DNA of 64,000 bases from Belnapia moabensis DSM 16746. GTDB taxonomy: Bacteria; Pseudomonadota; Alphaproteobacteria; Acetobacterales; Acetobacteraceae. The notes beneath the pieces were generated by a model. That model did not search any database and was not told the origin of the DNA. It worked only from the letters and a program-made list of their open reading frames with translations. Within the stretch, counting starts at the first letter, position 1. Every line of letters starts with the position of its first letter. The stretch spans positions 1 to 64,000 of the forward strand of contig NZ_JQKB01000011.1 in assembly GCF_000745835.1 (NCBI RefSeq). Reading direction: 5' to 3'. Made by a program: the position numbers and the translations under genes. This document shows positions 7,584 through 16,801 of the stretch, in pieces.

Positions 7584-9626
7584 ATGCGGTGCTTCATTGC
7601 CCTTCTGCTCCTGCTGATCCTGCTGCCCGGCACCGGACGCTCGGCGGAAAGCGCGGCGCAGCGCTCGCCCCGCGCGGTGGCGACGCTGGTGGCGGACCGG
7701 GTGGCGGTGGCGCCGGGCGAGACGCTGCGGCTCGGCCTCAGGCTGAAGCTGGCGCCGGGCTGGCACACCTATTGGCGCAATGCCGGCGATGCGGGCTCGG
7801 CACCGGAGATCGCCCTCACCTTGCCCGAGGGGGCGACGGCGGGTGGCATCGAATGGCCGGCGCCGCGGCGCATCCCGACCGGGCCGCTGATGAGCTTCGG
7901 CTACGAGGATGAGGTGCTGCTGCCGCTCCGCGTCTCAGTCCCGGCCAACGCCACGGGCGAGTTCGCGGTGGAGGCGGAGGCGAATTGGCTGGTCTGCGCC
8001 GAGCTATGCATTCCGGAGGAGGGCCGGTTCCGGCTGAGCCTGCCGGTCACCGCTCCAGGCCGGCCGGACCAGGCGCTGGCGCCACTCTTCGCCGCGGCGG
8101 AAGCCGCGGTGCCACGGCCCTCGCCCTGGGTCGCGCGGGCAGCGCTCGAGGGCAGGCGCGGCAGCCTCACTCTCGAAGATGAAAGCCTGTCGCCGACTGC
8201 CCTCCGAGAGGCGGAATTCTTCCCCGACGAGCCGGGCCTGATCGAGAATGCGGCACCGCAGGTGCTGCGAATACGCAATGGGGCGCTGACCCTCTCCCTC
8301 ACCCGGCCGGATGGGGCGCGGCTCCCGCAAAGCCTGACCGGTGTGGTCGCGCTCGTGGATGCGGCCGGGGTTCGCTCCGCCTATGCCGTGGCGGCGCCGG
8401 TCGGCGGGGCTGTCGAAGGCGAGACGCTGCCGCTCTGGCAGGTGCTGGGCTTCGCCCTGCTTGGCGGTTTTCTGCTGAACCTGATGCCCTGCGTCTTCCC
8501 CATCCTCGCCATGAAGGCGATGGCCCTCGCCCGCCTCTCCGGCGCGGCGCGGCGCGAGGTGCGCGTCCATGCGGCGAGCTACACGGCTGGCGTGCTCGCC
8601 TGCCTCCTCGCCCTGGCCGGGCTGCTGATCGGGCTGCGCTCGGCCGGCGTCGCGGCGGGATGGGGCTTCCAATTCACCGCGCCGGCCTTCGTCGCCGGGC
8701 TCGCCTGGCTGATGCTGGCGGTCGGGCTCAACCTCTCCGGCGTCTACGCGATCGGCGGGGCAGCGGGAGCCGGGGCCGGGCTCGCCGCGCGCGGCGGCCA
8801 TGCGGGCAGCTTCTTCACCGGAGCACTCGCGGTCCTGGTGGCGACGCCCTGCACCGCCCCCTTCATGGCAGCGGCGGTCGGGGCAGCGCTCGCCCTGCCG
8901 CCGGCCGAGACGCTGCTGGTCTTCGCCGCGCTCGGCCTCGGGTTGGCGGCGCCCTATGCGCTGCTCGGGGTCTTCCCCGGCCTGGCTGCGCGGCTGCCGC
9001 GACCGGGCGGATGGATGGAGGCGCTGCGCCAGGGCCTTGCCTTCCCGATGTACGGGGCGGCGGCCTGGCTCGCCTGGGTGCTCGCACAGCAGTCCGGGCC
9101 GGATGGGCTGCTGCTGCTGCTCGGCGGCGCGGTGCTGATCGGCTTCGCCGCCTGGGCGCTCGGCTTGGCGCAGCGCGGCGGTGGGCGCATCGGCCGGGTA
9201 CTGGCGGGCGCGGCGGCGATTGGCGCCCTCGCCCTGCTGCCGGGGCTGGCTGCGGCACCGCCGGCCTCAGCCAGCACCGAGGCACGCGGGGAGGCCTGGT
9301 CGGCGACGCGCGTCGCAGCGCTGCAAGCCGAGGGGCGGCCGGTCTTCGTCAATCTCACCGCAGCCTGGTGCATCACCTGCAAGGTCAACGAGCGGCTGGT
9401 GCTGCAAAGCGGCGCGGTGCAGGCCGCCTTTGCCGGGCGGAACCTCGCCTATTTGACCGGCGACTGGACCCAGGGCGATCCGGTGATCGGCGCCCTGCTG
9501 CGCGAGCATGGGCGGGAGGGCGTGCCGCTCTACCTGCTCTACCCGACCGGCGGCGGAGCACCGCTAGTACTGCCGCAGGTGCTGACCGAGGGCATCGTGC
9601 TGCGGGCGCTGGCCGAGGCGGGCTGA
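7584..9626 (+). CDS. DsbD/ScsB-family membrane thiol:disulfide reductase
   Basis: A 680-residue protein that should carry electrons from cytoplasmic thioredoxin to periplasmic thiol proteins. A signal peptide (1-20) leads into a periplasmic N-domain with the cysteine pair CAELC. Then comes the DsbD transmembrane core with the two hallmark prolines-plus-cysteine motifs, LMPCVFPI and ATPCTAPF, in about eight helices. A C-terminal thioredoxin fold carries WCITC (C596, C599). I start at the ATG at 7584 right before the signal peptide; the frame is open further upstream across the terminator but that is not coding. The N-domain resembles ScsB more than E. coli DsbD. It converges on the amidase gene 13 bases later. 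Confidence 0.93.
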   Translation: MRCFIALLLLLILLPGTGRSAESAAQRSPRAVATLVADRVAVAPGETLRLGLRLKLAPGWHTYWRNAGDAGSAPEIALTLPEGATAGGIEWPAPRRIPTGPLMSFGYEDEVLLPLRVSVPANATGEFAVEAEANWLVCAELCIPEEGRFRLSLPVTAPGRPDQALAPLFAAAEAAVPRPSPWVARAALEGRRGSLTLEDESLSPTALREAEFFPDEPGLIENAAPQVLRIRNGALTLSLTRPDGARLPQSLTGVVALVDAAGVRSAYAVAAPVGGAVEGETLPLWQVLGFALLGGFLLNLMPCVFPILAMKAMALARLSGAARREVRVHAASYTAGVLACLLALAGLLIGLRSAGVAAGWGFQFTAPAFVAGLAWLMLAVGLNLSGVYAIGGAAGAGAGLAARGGHAGSFFTGALAVLVATPCTAPFMAAAVGAALALPPAETLLVFAALGLGLAAPYALLGVFPGLAARLPRPGGWMEALRQGLAFPMYGAAAWLAWVLAQQSGPDGLLLLLGGAVLIGFAAWALGLAQRGGGRIGRVLAGAAAIGALALLPGLAAAPPASASTEARGEAWSATRVAALQAEGRPVFVNLTAAWCITCKVNERLVLQSGAVQAAFAGRNLAYLTGDWTQGDPVIGALLREHGREGVPLYLLYPTGGGAPLVLPQVLTEGIVLRALAEAG

Positions 9627-9639
9627 CCGGGTCGGGTCC

Positions 9640-10935
9640 CTAAAGATCGAGTTCAGTGCCGAGGGCGGAGAGCAGGAAGCCGGCGAGCCGCGCATCCGTG
9701 CCCGGAGCACCGGTCAGCAGCGCACCGACCGGCAGATGACCGTCCATCCCCGCCCGCAGCGTGGCGATGGGGCCGCCGAGCGCGGTCAGCGGAATGACGA
9801 AGGAAGGGTCGCCGGTGGATTCCGAGCCGGGCGCCACGTCCGGTGCGGCGGGAAGCAGGAGCAGCTTCTCCGGTCCGAAGGCCGACCAGAAGGCGCGGCG
9901 ATACCCATCCAGCCGGCCGAGCGCGGCGAGGTAGTCGGCCTCCGCGATGGCGAGTCCGGCCTCGATATCGGCGGCGATGCAGGGCGAGACCAACTCGCGC
10001 GGCGCGCGGGCATGGGTCCGCCCCAGCTCAGCCAGCAGGACGATGCGATGAGTCTCCAATAAGGCGGCGAAGGAGACGGGCGAAGCCACTTCCCGCACCG
10101 CCAGCCCGGCCCCCGCAAGCCGGTCGGCCAGGGCGGTGACGGCGGCGGCGGTACCGGAAGCGGACTTCTCGCGGATGAGGGGATCGTCGAGCAGCACGAT
10201 GCCGGGCCGCACCGGCGGCGGCGCGCGAAGCCCGAGATGGTCGGCGGCATAGCCGGCGGCGCAGAGGGCGGCATCCTGCGCCGATCCGCCGAAGGCGCCC
10301 ACCGTGTCGAAGGAGGGCGCCAGCGGCAGCACCCCCGTCCCGCCGATCGACAGGGTCGAGGGCTTGAAAGCGCCGACCCCGGTATAGGCGGCCGGGCGGT
10401 TCACACTGCCAGCCGTCTGGGTGCCGAGCGCCAGCGGCACTGTCCCCGCCGCTATCGCGGCGCCCGACCCAGCCGAGGAGCCGCCGGCCGTCCGCCCCAG
10501 GTCCCACGGATTCCGCGTCGGCGGCAGCGAGCTGTAATAGGCGTATTCCGTGGTGTGCAACTTGCCGAGCACCACCGCCCCGGCCGCGCGCAGATGGGCG
10601 ACGACGGTGGCATCGGCCGTCGCCGGAGCCAGCGTCGCGCGGCTCGGGCTGTTGGCGCGGGTCGGCAGTCCGGCGACGTCGATCACGTCCTTCACCCCGA
10701 CGGGGATGCCATGCAGCGGGCCGCGGACCACACCGGCGCGGCGCTCGGCATCGAGGGCACGGGTGGCGGCGAGGGCTTCCTCCGCCAGCACATGCACCCA
10801 GGCCTGCACCGCGCTATCCACTGCCGCGATGCGGGCAAGGCAGCGCTCCACCAGCGCCTCGGCGGTGAGGCGGCCGGCGGACATGGCGGCGGCCAGGTCG
10901 CGGATGCGTCCGGGGTCCTCGATGGTGGCGGTCAT
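9640..10935 (-). CDS. Amidase-signature family amidohydrolase
   Basis: A 431-residue amidase of the Ser-cisSer-Lys type. K82 (GVKDVIDV), the GGSSAGSGAA glycine-serine stretch near 151-160 with the cis-serine, and nucleophile S177 (GTQTAGS) are all present. The residues after the nucleophile are NRPA instead of the common IRIPA-like stretch. The ATG at 10935 has an excellent GGGAGGG ribosome site; a longer frame reading upstream into the divergent gene is rejected. It faces the isochorismatase-type gene across 65 bases. With that gene and the deacetylase-type hydrolase it probably hydrolyses a small amide such as a half-amide or acyl-amide; the substrate is not determined. Confidence 0.92.
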   Translation of the reverse strand: MTATIEDPGRIRDLAAAMSAGRLTAEALVERCLARIAAVDSAVQAWVHVLAEEALAATRALDAERRAGVVRGPLHGIPVGVKDVIDVAGLPTRANSPSRATLAPATADATVVAHLRAAGAVVLGKLHTTEYAYYSSLPPTRNPWDLGRTAGGSSAGSGAAIAAGTVPLALGTQTAGSVNRPAAYTGVGAFKPSTLSIGGTGVLPLAPSFDTVGAFGGSAQDAALCAAGYAADHLGLRAPPPVRPGIVLLDDPLIREKSASGTAAAVTALADRLAGAGLAVREVASPVSFAALLETHRIVLLAELGRTHARAPRELVSPCIAADIEAGLAIAEADYLAALGRLDGYRRAFWSAFGPEKLLLLPAAPDVAPGSESTGDPSFVIPLTALGGPIATLRAGMDGHLPVGALLTGAPGTDARLAGFLLSALGTELDL

Positions 10936-11000
10936 GCGGCCCTCCCTGCTCGGCATGGCGTTTGCAACTCCCGTGCCGCAGCATCGGCAAGGCGAGACCC

Positions 11001-11636
11001 ATGAGCGACATCTATGCGGCACGCGGCTATGGCAGCCGGCCCATCGGCTTCGGCACCAGGATCGGCGTCGTCGTGGTGGATTTCCAGCGCGGCTTCACCG
11101 ACCCTGCCTTTCCCATGGCGGGAGCACCCATGGTCGATGCCGCCGTCGCGACGACGGTACCACTGATGCGGGCGGCGAAGCGCGCTGGCCTGCCGGTCAT
11201 CGCCTGCGTCAACGGCTATGACAGCGCCCGCGCCGCGCCGCACTGGAAGGCGGCGCCGGTCTTCGGCCTGCTGGCCGGCACGCCTTCGGTGGAACTCGAT
11301 CCCCGCATCGCGGCGGCCGAGCCCGATGTGGTGCTGATGAAATCGGCGCCCTCGATCTTCTTCGCCACCCCCGCCGCCGCCATCCTGACCAGGGAGCGGG
11401 TCGATACCGTCATCGTCACCGGCTGCATCACCTCCGGCTGCGTGCGGGCCAGCGTGATCGATGCCTTCTCGCTCGGCTTCCGGGTGATGGTGCCGCGCGA
11501 TTGCGTCGGCGATCATGACCAGGTGGCGCATGACCAGAACCTGAAGGATGTCGAGCGGCGTTATGCCGATATCATCGACGCGGCGACGGCAATCGGCGGG
11601 ATCGAGCGCTGGGCGCGCATCAACGACAAGGGATAA
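11001..11636 (+). CDS. Isochorismatase-family cysteine amidohydrolase (maleamate / N-carbamoylsarcosine amidase-like)
   Basis: A 211-residue cysteine hydrolase. The family triad is visible: D27 (VVVDFQ), K114 (VLMKS) and nucleophile C147 (SGCVRAS). The SGCVRAS motif and the following [15 protein letters not shown] region match the N-carbamoylsarcosine amidase and maleamate amidohydrolase (NicF) branch rather than nicotinamidases. It should release ammonia from a small carboxamide or carbamoyl compound. It is followed by the deacetylase-type gene after 5 bases, so the two are co-translated. The divergent amidase and the ABC transporter around it support a joint role in using an imported amide as nitrogen or carbon source. 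Confidence 0.9.
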   Translation: MSDIYAARGYGSRPIGFGTRIGVVVVDFQRGFTDPAFPMAGAPMVDAAVATTVPLMRAAKRAGLPVIACVNGYDSARAAPHWKAAPVFGLLAGTPSVELDPRIAAAEPDVVLMKSAPSIFFATPAAAILTRERVDTVIVTGCITSGCVRASVIDAFSLGFRVMVPRDCVGDHDQVAHDQNLKDVERRYADIIDAATAIGGIERWARINDKG

Positions 11637-11641
11637 GGGAC

Positions 11642-12523
11642 ATGGCCAAGGACATCCTCTGCGCCTTCAGCATTCATTGCGATGCCGTGGCGGGCTGGCT
11701 CGGCAGCTATATGGGCGAGGACAGCCCGGGCGACATCAGCCGCGGCGTCTTCGCGGCCGAGGTCGGCATGCCGCGGATCCTGCGGCTGTTCGAGCGCTTC
11801 GGCCTGAAGCAGAGCTGGTTCATCCCGGGCCATACCATCGAGAGCTTCCCCGAGCAGACCGATATGGTGGCGAAGGCGGGGCACGAGATCGGCCTGCATG
11901 GCTACAGCCATGAGAACCCGCTGGCCCTCAGCCGCCAGCAGGAGGAAGCGATCTTCGACAAGTGCATCGGGCTGATCGAGCGGCACTGGGGCCGCAAGCC
12001 GGTCGGCTATGTCGCACCCTGGTGGGAGGTGAGCGCGACCAGCATCGAGATCCTGGTCGAGCGCGGCATCGCCTACGACCACTCACTGATGCACCACGAC
12101 TGCACGCCCTACTACGTCCGCACCGGCGATGGCTGGACGCCGATCGACTACACGCAGCCCGCCGAGCGCTGGATGAAGCCCTTCACCAAGGGCCAGACCA
12201 CAGGCCTCGTCGAGATCCCGGCCTCCTGGTATCTCGACGACCTGCCGCCGATGATGTTCATCAAGAAGTTCCCGAACAGCCACGGCTATGTCTCGCCCCA
12301 TGCGCTGGAGCAGATCTGGCGCGACCATTTCGACTTCATCTACCGCGAATACGACTACGCCGTGGTGCCGATGACCACCCACCCGGATGTCTCGGGCCGG
12401 CCGCAGGTGCTGATGATGCTGGAGCGCCTCATCGGCCACATGCTGAAGCACCCCGGCGTGCGCTTCGTCACGCTGGAGGAGATGGTGCAGGACTTCCGCC
12501 GGCGCTCGCCTCAGCCCGCCTGA
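11642..12523 (+). CDS. Polysaccharide-deacetylase-fold hydrolase (PuuE / cyclic-imide hydrolase-like)
   Basis: A 293-residue NodB-fold metal hydrolase without signal peptide, so cytoplasmic. The N-terminus has the metal-site SIHCDA region and the HGYSHEN motif near residue 84-90 supplies the paired histidines. Cytoplasmic members of this branch include the metal-independent allantoinase PuuE and cyclic-imide hydrolases that open ring amides. That fits the co-translated isochorismatase-type amidase 5 bases upstream: ring opening followed by half-amide hydrolysis. Direct action on peptidoglycan is unlikely without an export signal. It overlaps the convergent 98-residue gene by 13 bases. Confidence 0.85.
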   Translation: MAKDILCAFSIHCDAVAGWLGSYMGEDSPGDISRGVFAAEVGMPRILRLFERFGLKQSWFIPGHTIESFPEQTDMVAKAGHEIGLHGYSHENPLALSRQQEEAIFDKCIGLIERHWGRKPVGYVAPWWEVSATSIEILVERGIAYDHSLMHHDCTPYYVRTGDGWTPIDYTQPAERWMKPFTKGQTTGLVEIPASWYLDDLPPMMFIKKFPNSHGYVSPHALEQIWRDHFDFIYREYDYAVVPMTTHPDVSGRPQVLMMLERLIGHMLKHPGVRFVTLEEMVQDFRRRSPQPA

Positions 12524-12807
12524 GCGAGGAGGTGACGGGCGATGGCCAGCCATTCCTCCTCGAGCGTGCCGGCCGGCTTTACCCGGCCGGCGCGGCTGTA
12601 CCAGTAGCCGGCATTGGCGAGGTCGCCTTCCTTCCTGTGCAGATACGCATGCACCCAAGCGCTGTCGGCGTCCTCGCCCGCCTGCGCCGCGGCATGGGCT
12701 GCCTCCCAGTCGGCTCGCGCATCCTCGGCCAGCGCGCGCAGCGGCCCGTCGAGCGGCGGCAACGCCTCGCCAGCCTGGGCCGCGCGCAGCAACTCCTCCG
12801 CCGTCAT
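12511..12807 (-). CDS. Small protein at the end of a polyamine-type ABC operon, unknown function
   Basis: A 98-residue soluble protein whose start codon overlaps the stop of the preceding permease gene by four bases, so it is translationally coupled to the transporter. It has a helical, Ala/Glu-rich N-terminal half and a C-terminal motif with [20 protein letters not shown] and EEEWLAIA, resembling a single tetratricopeptide-like helical pair. I know of no function. The coupling suggests an accessory protein for the transporter or for metabolism of its substrate. Confidence 0.75.
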   Translation of the reverse strand: MTAEELLRAAQAGEALPPLDGPLRALAEDARADWEAAHAAAQAGEDADSAWVHAYLHRKEGDLANAGYWYSRAGRVKPAGTLEEEWLAIARHLLAQAG

Positions 12808-13691
12808 CCGAGCACCCGCTTCGCCGCCCGCCGCTTGGCGACGGAGACGCCGAGGAAAGCCAGCGCGATCACCAATACCGAGACACCGGTGACGACCGTG
12901 CCGAGCGCATAAATCTCCGGCGTCGTCACCGTGCTGGTGAGGCCCTGCAGTTCAAGCGGCAAGGTATTGGCATCGCCGATCGCCTGGCTGGTGCGGGCGA
13001 TCTCGTCCCAGGACAGGGTGAAGCCGAAGAGCGCGACGCCCACCAGGCTCGGCGCCACCAGCGGCAGCACGACATGGCGGAAGACCTGCCAGGGCGAGGC
13101 GCCGAGATCGCGCGCCGCCTCCTCGAGGTCGTTAGGAAAACGGTTGAACACGGCGAACATGATGAGCAGGCCGAAGGGCAGCGTCCAGGTCAGATGCGCC
13201 CCCAGCCCGGATGTGAAGAGGCCCATCGCCGTGGTGTATCCCTCGTTGAGCCACTCGACCCCATGCTCCTCCGCGAAGGCTTTCACCCCGTCGTCCAGAA
13301 GCCGGAATTCGAGGGCGATGCCGAGCGAGACGACGATGGAGGGCACGATCAGGCTGGCAATGGTCAGGTTGAACAGCAGCCCCTGGCCCGGGAAGCGTCG
13401 GCGGAAGGCATAGCCGGCGAGCAGCGAGATCACCGTCGTCAGCACCATGACGACGAGGCCTAGCCAGAGGGAGCGCCGGAAGGAGGCCCAGATGTCGATG
13501 ACGCCGGAGCCGCGCCAGAGCAGCTCGTACCAATGGGTCGAGACGCCGCGCAGCGGGAAGGTCAGCCCCCCTTCCGGCCCCTGGAAGGAAAGGACGAGGA
13601 TGGTGAGCGTCGGCCCGTAGAGGAAGACGACGAAGAGCAGGAAGAAGGCCCCGAGCAGCCAGAAGGAGAGCGGGCGGCGGTCCTCGTCCAT
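12804..13691 (-). CDS. ABC transporter permease, PotC type
   Basis: A 295-residue inner-membrane permease of the spermidine/putrescine/thiamine class with six predicted helices. The EAA loop is EEAARDLGASPWQVFRHVVLP near residues 185-205. The ATG at 13691 overlaps the stop of the previous permease by one base. Fourth gene of the ABC ATPase-binding protein-PotB-PotC-98-residue unit. The frame is open far upstream through the PotB gene, but the upstream part has no permease character in this frame, so this is not a fusion. Confidence 0.92.
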   Translation of the reverse strand: MDEDRRPLSFWLLGAFFLLFVVFLYGPTLTILVLSFQGPEGGLTFPLRGVSTHWYELLWRGSGVIDIWASFRRSLWLGLVVMVLTTVISLLAGYAFRRRFPGQGLLFNLTIASLIVPSIVVSLGIALEFRLLDDGVKAFAEEHGVEWLNEGYTTAMGLFTSGLGAHLTWTLPFGLLIMFAVFNRFPNDLEEAARDLGASPWQVFRHVVLPLVAPSLVGVALFGFTLSWDEIARTSQAIGDANTLPLELQGLTSTVTTPEIYALGTVVTGVSVLVIALAFLGVSVAKRRAAKRVLG

Positions 13692-14581
13692 CACAGCTCC
13701 CGCCGGATATCGATGAGCCGGGTCATCACCGCGATCACCAGCAGCACCAGGCCGAGCAGCACCACCGCCTGGGCCGCGGCCGCCGGGAATTGCAGGTAGG
13801 ACATCTGCACCTGGATCACCTTGCCGATGGAGGCGATCTGCTGCCCGCCCATCACGCCGATGGTCACGAAATCCCCCATCACCAGCACGATGACGAAGAT
13901 GGAGCCGATGACGAGACCGGGCTTGGTCAGCGGGATGACGACATGCCAAAGCGTCTGCCAGCCGCTCGCTCCCGCATCCTGGGCCGCCTCCAGCAGGCGG
14001 CGGTCGATCCGCATCATGCTGTTGAAGACGGGGACGGTGACGAAGAGCGTGTAGAGGTGGACGAAGGCCAGCACGACGGAGAAGTCGGAGAAGAGCAGCC
14101 AGTCCTGCGGCTGGTCGACGAGGCCGGTCCCGACGAGGAACTGGTTCACCACCCCTTCCCGCCCCAGCAAGGGCAGCCAGGAGATCATGCGGATGACGTT
14201 GGAGGTGAGGAAAGGCGCCGTGCAGACGAGGAAGAGCACCATCCGCATCGTATCCGACCGGACATGGAAGGCGAGGAAATAGGAGATTGCGAAGCCGAAG
14301 AGCGTGGTGAAGGCCCATACCATGGCGCATAGCCGGAGCGTCGAGAGATAGGTGCGAAAGGTGGTGCAGAGCCCCTCCCCCATGTTCGAACAGCCCTCGA
14401 ACATCTCGACATAGTTGCGCTGGGTGACATCCGGCACCAGCGAGTACTCCGTGTAGTTCCACAGGCTGACGACCGCGGTCGCCAGCAGCGGGAACACGAA
14501 GAACAGCAGCAGCACCAGCGCCAGCGGCGCCGCCTGGAGCAGCGGCGCCACCGGACGGCGGTCAGGCGGCGATGAACTCAT
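13691..14581 (-). CDS. ABC transporter permease, PotB type
   Basis: A 296-residue permease with the EAA loop LLEAAQDAGASGWQTLWHVV near residues 190-210 and six predicted helices. I start at the ATG at 14581, which lies inside the last 20 bases of the binding-protein gene; upstream in-frame starts would overlap that gene further. Between residues 45 and 75 a periplasmic loop contains two cysteines (GCSNMGEGLC). It pairs with the PotC-type permease immediately downstream. Confidence 0.92.
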   Translation of the reverse strand: MSSSPPDRRPVAPLLQAAPLALVLLLFFVFPLLATAVVSLWNYTEYSLVPDVTQRNYVEMFEGCSNMGEGLCTTFRTYLSTLRLCAMVWAFTTLFGFAISYFLAFHVRSDTMRMVLFLVCTAPFLTSNVIRMISWLPLLGREGVVNQFLVGTGLVDQPQDWLLFSDFSVVLAFVHLYTLFVTVPVFNSMMRIDRRLLEAAQDAGASGWQTLWHVVIPLTKPGLVIGSIFVIVLVMGDFVTIGVMGGQQIASIGKVIQVQMSYLQFPAAAAQAVVLLGLVLLVIAVMTRLIDIRREL

Positions 14582-15821
14582 TCCATTTCCTGACCATGTA
14601 GTCGTTCTCGTCCATAACGGCGTTCCAGCAGGCGACGGCGCCCATGCGCGCATCGAAGCTGCCGCCGTCGCGCACCGAGCCGGCCTTCTCCATCACCGTG
14701 CCGTCGGGCGCCTTGATGTCCTGCGCCGCCGGCTTGCCCATCATCCAGAAGTCCCACTCATAGGCTTCCATGCTTTTCTGCGCGGTCGAGAGCACGGCGG
14801 AGTAGTAGCCCTGCCGGTTGAGGAAGGCGCCGGCCCAGCCGGAGAGAAACCAGTTGATGAAGTCATAGGCGGCGTCGAGCTTGCGGCCCGACAGCGTCTT
14901 CGGCAGGCCGAAGCCCGCGGCCCAGGCACGGTAGCCCTCCTTCAGCGGCTGGTAGGTGCAGGGGATGCCGCGGCTGCGCACCGCCGTCACCGCCGGCGAC
15001 CACATGGACTGGATGACGGTCTCACCCGAGGCCATCAGGTTGACGCTCTCGTTGAAATCCTTCCAGAAGGCACGGAACTGGCCGGCGCGCTTCGCCTCGG
15101 TCAGCACCCGCATGGTGAGATCGATCTCGGCGCGGGTCATGTTGCCCTTGTCGGCGTATTTGTGCCGGCCCATCGCCTCCACCGCCATCGCCGCATCCAT
15201 GATGCCGATGGAGGGGATATTGAGGATGCTCGCCTTGCCCTTGAATTCCGGGTTCAGCAGTTCCGCCCAGCTTTCGATCGGCCGGCCCACACGGTCCGGG
15301 CGGATGCCGAGCGTATCGGCATTGTAGGTCGTCGGGATCAGCGTCAGCCATTGGGTCTGGCCGGTGGCGAAGGTCTTGGCGTCGCGTGCGGGCAGGTAGC
15401 TGACCTTGATCGGCGCCGTGCCCTGGTCGCCGATCTTCTTCCCCGCCACCTCGCCCTTGGTGAAGACAGTGCTGATCTCGTCGACCAGCTTGATGCGGGT
15501 GGCATCCATGCCCATCAGGTTGCCCGAGGGGATGATCTTCTTCAGCATCCAGTACTCGGCATCGAGGATGTCGAGGCTGTTCGGCTGCGTCACAGCGCGC
15601 CGCACCACATCGTCCGAGGTGACAGGGATGTATTCGAGCGTGATGCCGAGATCCTGCCTGACCTTCTCCTTGATGCCGGCATGCTGGTTCACCGCCGTGC
15701 CGACATAGCGGAGCGTCACCGCGCCCTGCGCATGCACCGCGGGAGCGGCAAGGCCGGCCGCGGCGAGGCCTGCCGCGCCTTGCAGAAGCTGGCGGCGGCC
15801 AGCACGAATGGGTTTGTCCAT
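14562..15821 (-). CDS. ABC transporter periplasmic binding protein, polyamine/opine type
   Basis: A 419-residue extracellular solute-binding protein of the PotD/family-1 class. The N-terminus has RRQLLQGAAGLAAAGLAAP, a twin-arginine-like signal with cleavage near VHAQ. AAGGAG lies 8 bases before the ATG at 15821, which is why I prefer it to an upstream ATG at 15845. The protein is unusually long for PotD (about 350) and has many aromatic residues in the C-terminal third. It lies 20 bases downstream of the ATPase gene. Substrate unknown; by context a small amide, imide or cationic nitrogen compound. Confidence 0.9.
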   Translation of the reverse strand: MDKPIRAGRRQLLQGAAGLAAAGLAAPAVHAQGAVTLRYVGTAVNQHAGIKEKVRQDLGITLEYIPVTSDDVVRRAVTQPNSLDILDAEYWMLKKIIPSGNLMGMDATRIKLVDEISTVFTKGEVAGKKIGDQGTAPIKVSYLPARDAKTFATGQTQWLTLIPTTYNADTLGIRPDRVGRPIESWAELLNPEFKGKASILNIPSIGIMDAAMAVEAMGRHKYADKGNMTRAEIDLTMRVLTEAKRAGQFRAFWKDFNESVNLMASGETVIQSMWSPAVTAVRSRGIPCTYQPLKEGYRAWAAGFGLPKTLSGRKLDAAYDFINWFLSGWAGAFLNRQGYYSAVLSTAQKSMEAYEWDFWMMGKPAAQDIKAPDGTVMEKAGSVRDGGSFDARMGAVACWNAVMDENDYMVRKWNEFIAA

Positions 15822-15841
15822 GCCTGGATTCTCCTTGTCCG

Positions 15842-16801
15842 TCATGTCCCGTCCGCCAGATAGCGGAGATCCTGCTCGTCCCAGCCGAGGCCGACCGCCT
15901 CGCCGGCCTTGAGCGGCCGTTCGCGCAGCGCGGCCTCGCCGACCAGCGCCTGCCATTCCTCACCGGCGGGGCCGGCCAGCGCCACGGCGAAGCCCGTGCC
16001 CGTATACTCGACGCCGCGCACCGTGGCCTGCACCACGCCCTCGCCGGCTGGCCGCAGCAGCGTCCGGTCCGTCCGCACCGCGACCAGCCCGTTGGCGGGC
16101 AGCGCGATCACGTTGTGCCCACCCATGAAGCGCGCGGCGAAGGCGGTGCGCGGCGCGTCGAACACCTCAAAGGGCGTGCCCTGCTGCTCGATCCGCCCGT
16201 CCTTCATCAGCACGACGAGGTCGGCCAGTGCCAGCGCCTCGTCCTGGCTGTGCGTCACATGGACGAAGGTGATGCCGAGTTCGCGCTGGAAGCGCTTCAA
16301 CTCGGCCCGCACCCGGCCGCGGAGGAAAGGGTCGAGCGCCGAGAGCGGCTCGTCCAGCAGCAGCGCGGCGGGGTTGGTGACGAGCGCGCGGGCCAGCGCC
16401 ACGCGCTGCTGCTGCCCGCCCGAGAGCTGCGCCGGCAACCGGTCCGCCAATGCCTCCAGCTCGACCAGGCGAAGCATCTCGCGCGCCCTGGCATGGCGCT
16501 CCGACTTGGCGACGCCGCGCATGCGCAGCGAGAAGGCGACGTTGTCGAGGCAGGAGAGATGCGGGAAGAGCGCATAGGACTGGAACATCATCGCCGTGCC
16601 GCGCTTGGCCGGCGGCAGGCCGCTCACCTCGTGATTGTCGAGCAGGATGTCGCCGCTGCTCTGCCGCTCGTGCCCCGCGAGCATCCGCAGGCTGGTTGTC
16701 TTGCCGCAGCCGGAGGGGCCGAGCAGGCAGCAATAGGTGCCGGGGGCGACCCTCAGGTCGAGCGAATCGACCGCGACCGAGCCGCCGAAGCGTTTGGTCA
16801 C
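15842..16801 (-). CDS. ABC transporter ATP-binding protein, PotA type
   Basis: A 319-residue ATPase with Walker A GPSGCGKTT near residue 29-37, signature LSGGQQQR, Walker B LLLDEPLSALD and a C-terminal TOBE-like regulatory domain (about 235-319). The only standard start is a GTG at 16801, which begins at TKRFGG and leaves out the usual first beta strand. The same frame upstream reads AIEFIK directly before it and stays open to a stop near 16910. A CTG at 16864 preceded by GAGGGGG could be the true start. The GTG also forms a GTGA overlap with the stop of the candidate gene upstream. Function as transporter ATPase is secure; the start is not. Confidence 0.9.
   Translation of the reverse strand: MTKRFGGSVAVDSLDLRVAPGTYCCLLGPSGCGKTTSLRMLAGHERQSSGDILLDNHEVSGLPPAKRGTAMMFQSYALFPHLSCLDNVAFSLRMRGVAKSERHARAREMLRLVELEALADRLPAQLSGGQQQRVALARALVTNPAALLLDEPLSALDPFLRGRVRAELKRFQRELGITFVHVTHSQDEALALADLVVLMKDGRIEQQGTPFEVFDAPRTAFAARFMGGHNVIALPANGLVAVRTDRTLLRPAGEGVVQATVRGVEYTGTGFAVALAGPAGEEWQALVGEAALRERPLKAGEAVGLGWDEQDLRYLADGT

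Noticed and set aside
12804-14462. Apparent 552-residue fused permease
   Set aside because: The upstream half is an out-of-frame reading of the PotB-type gene; the PotC-type gene has its own ATG at 13691 overlapping the previous stop.
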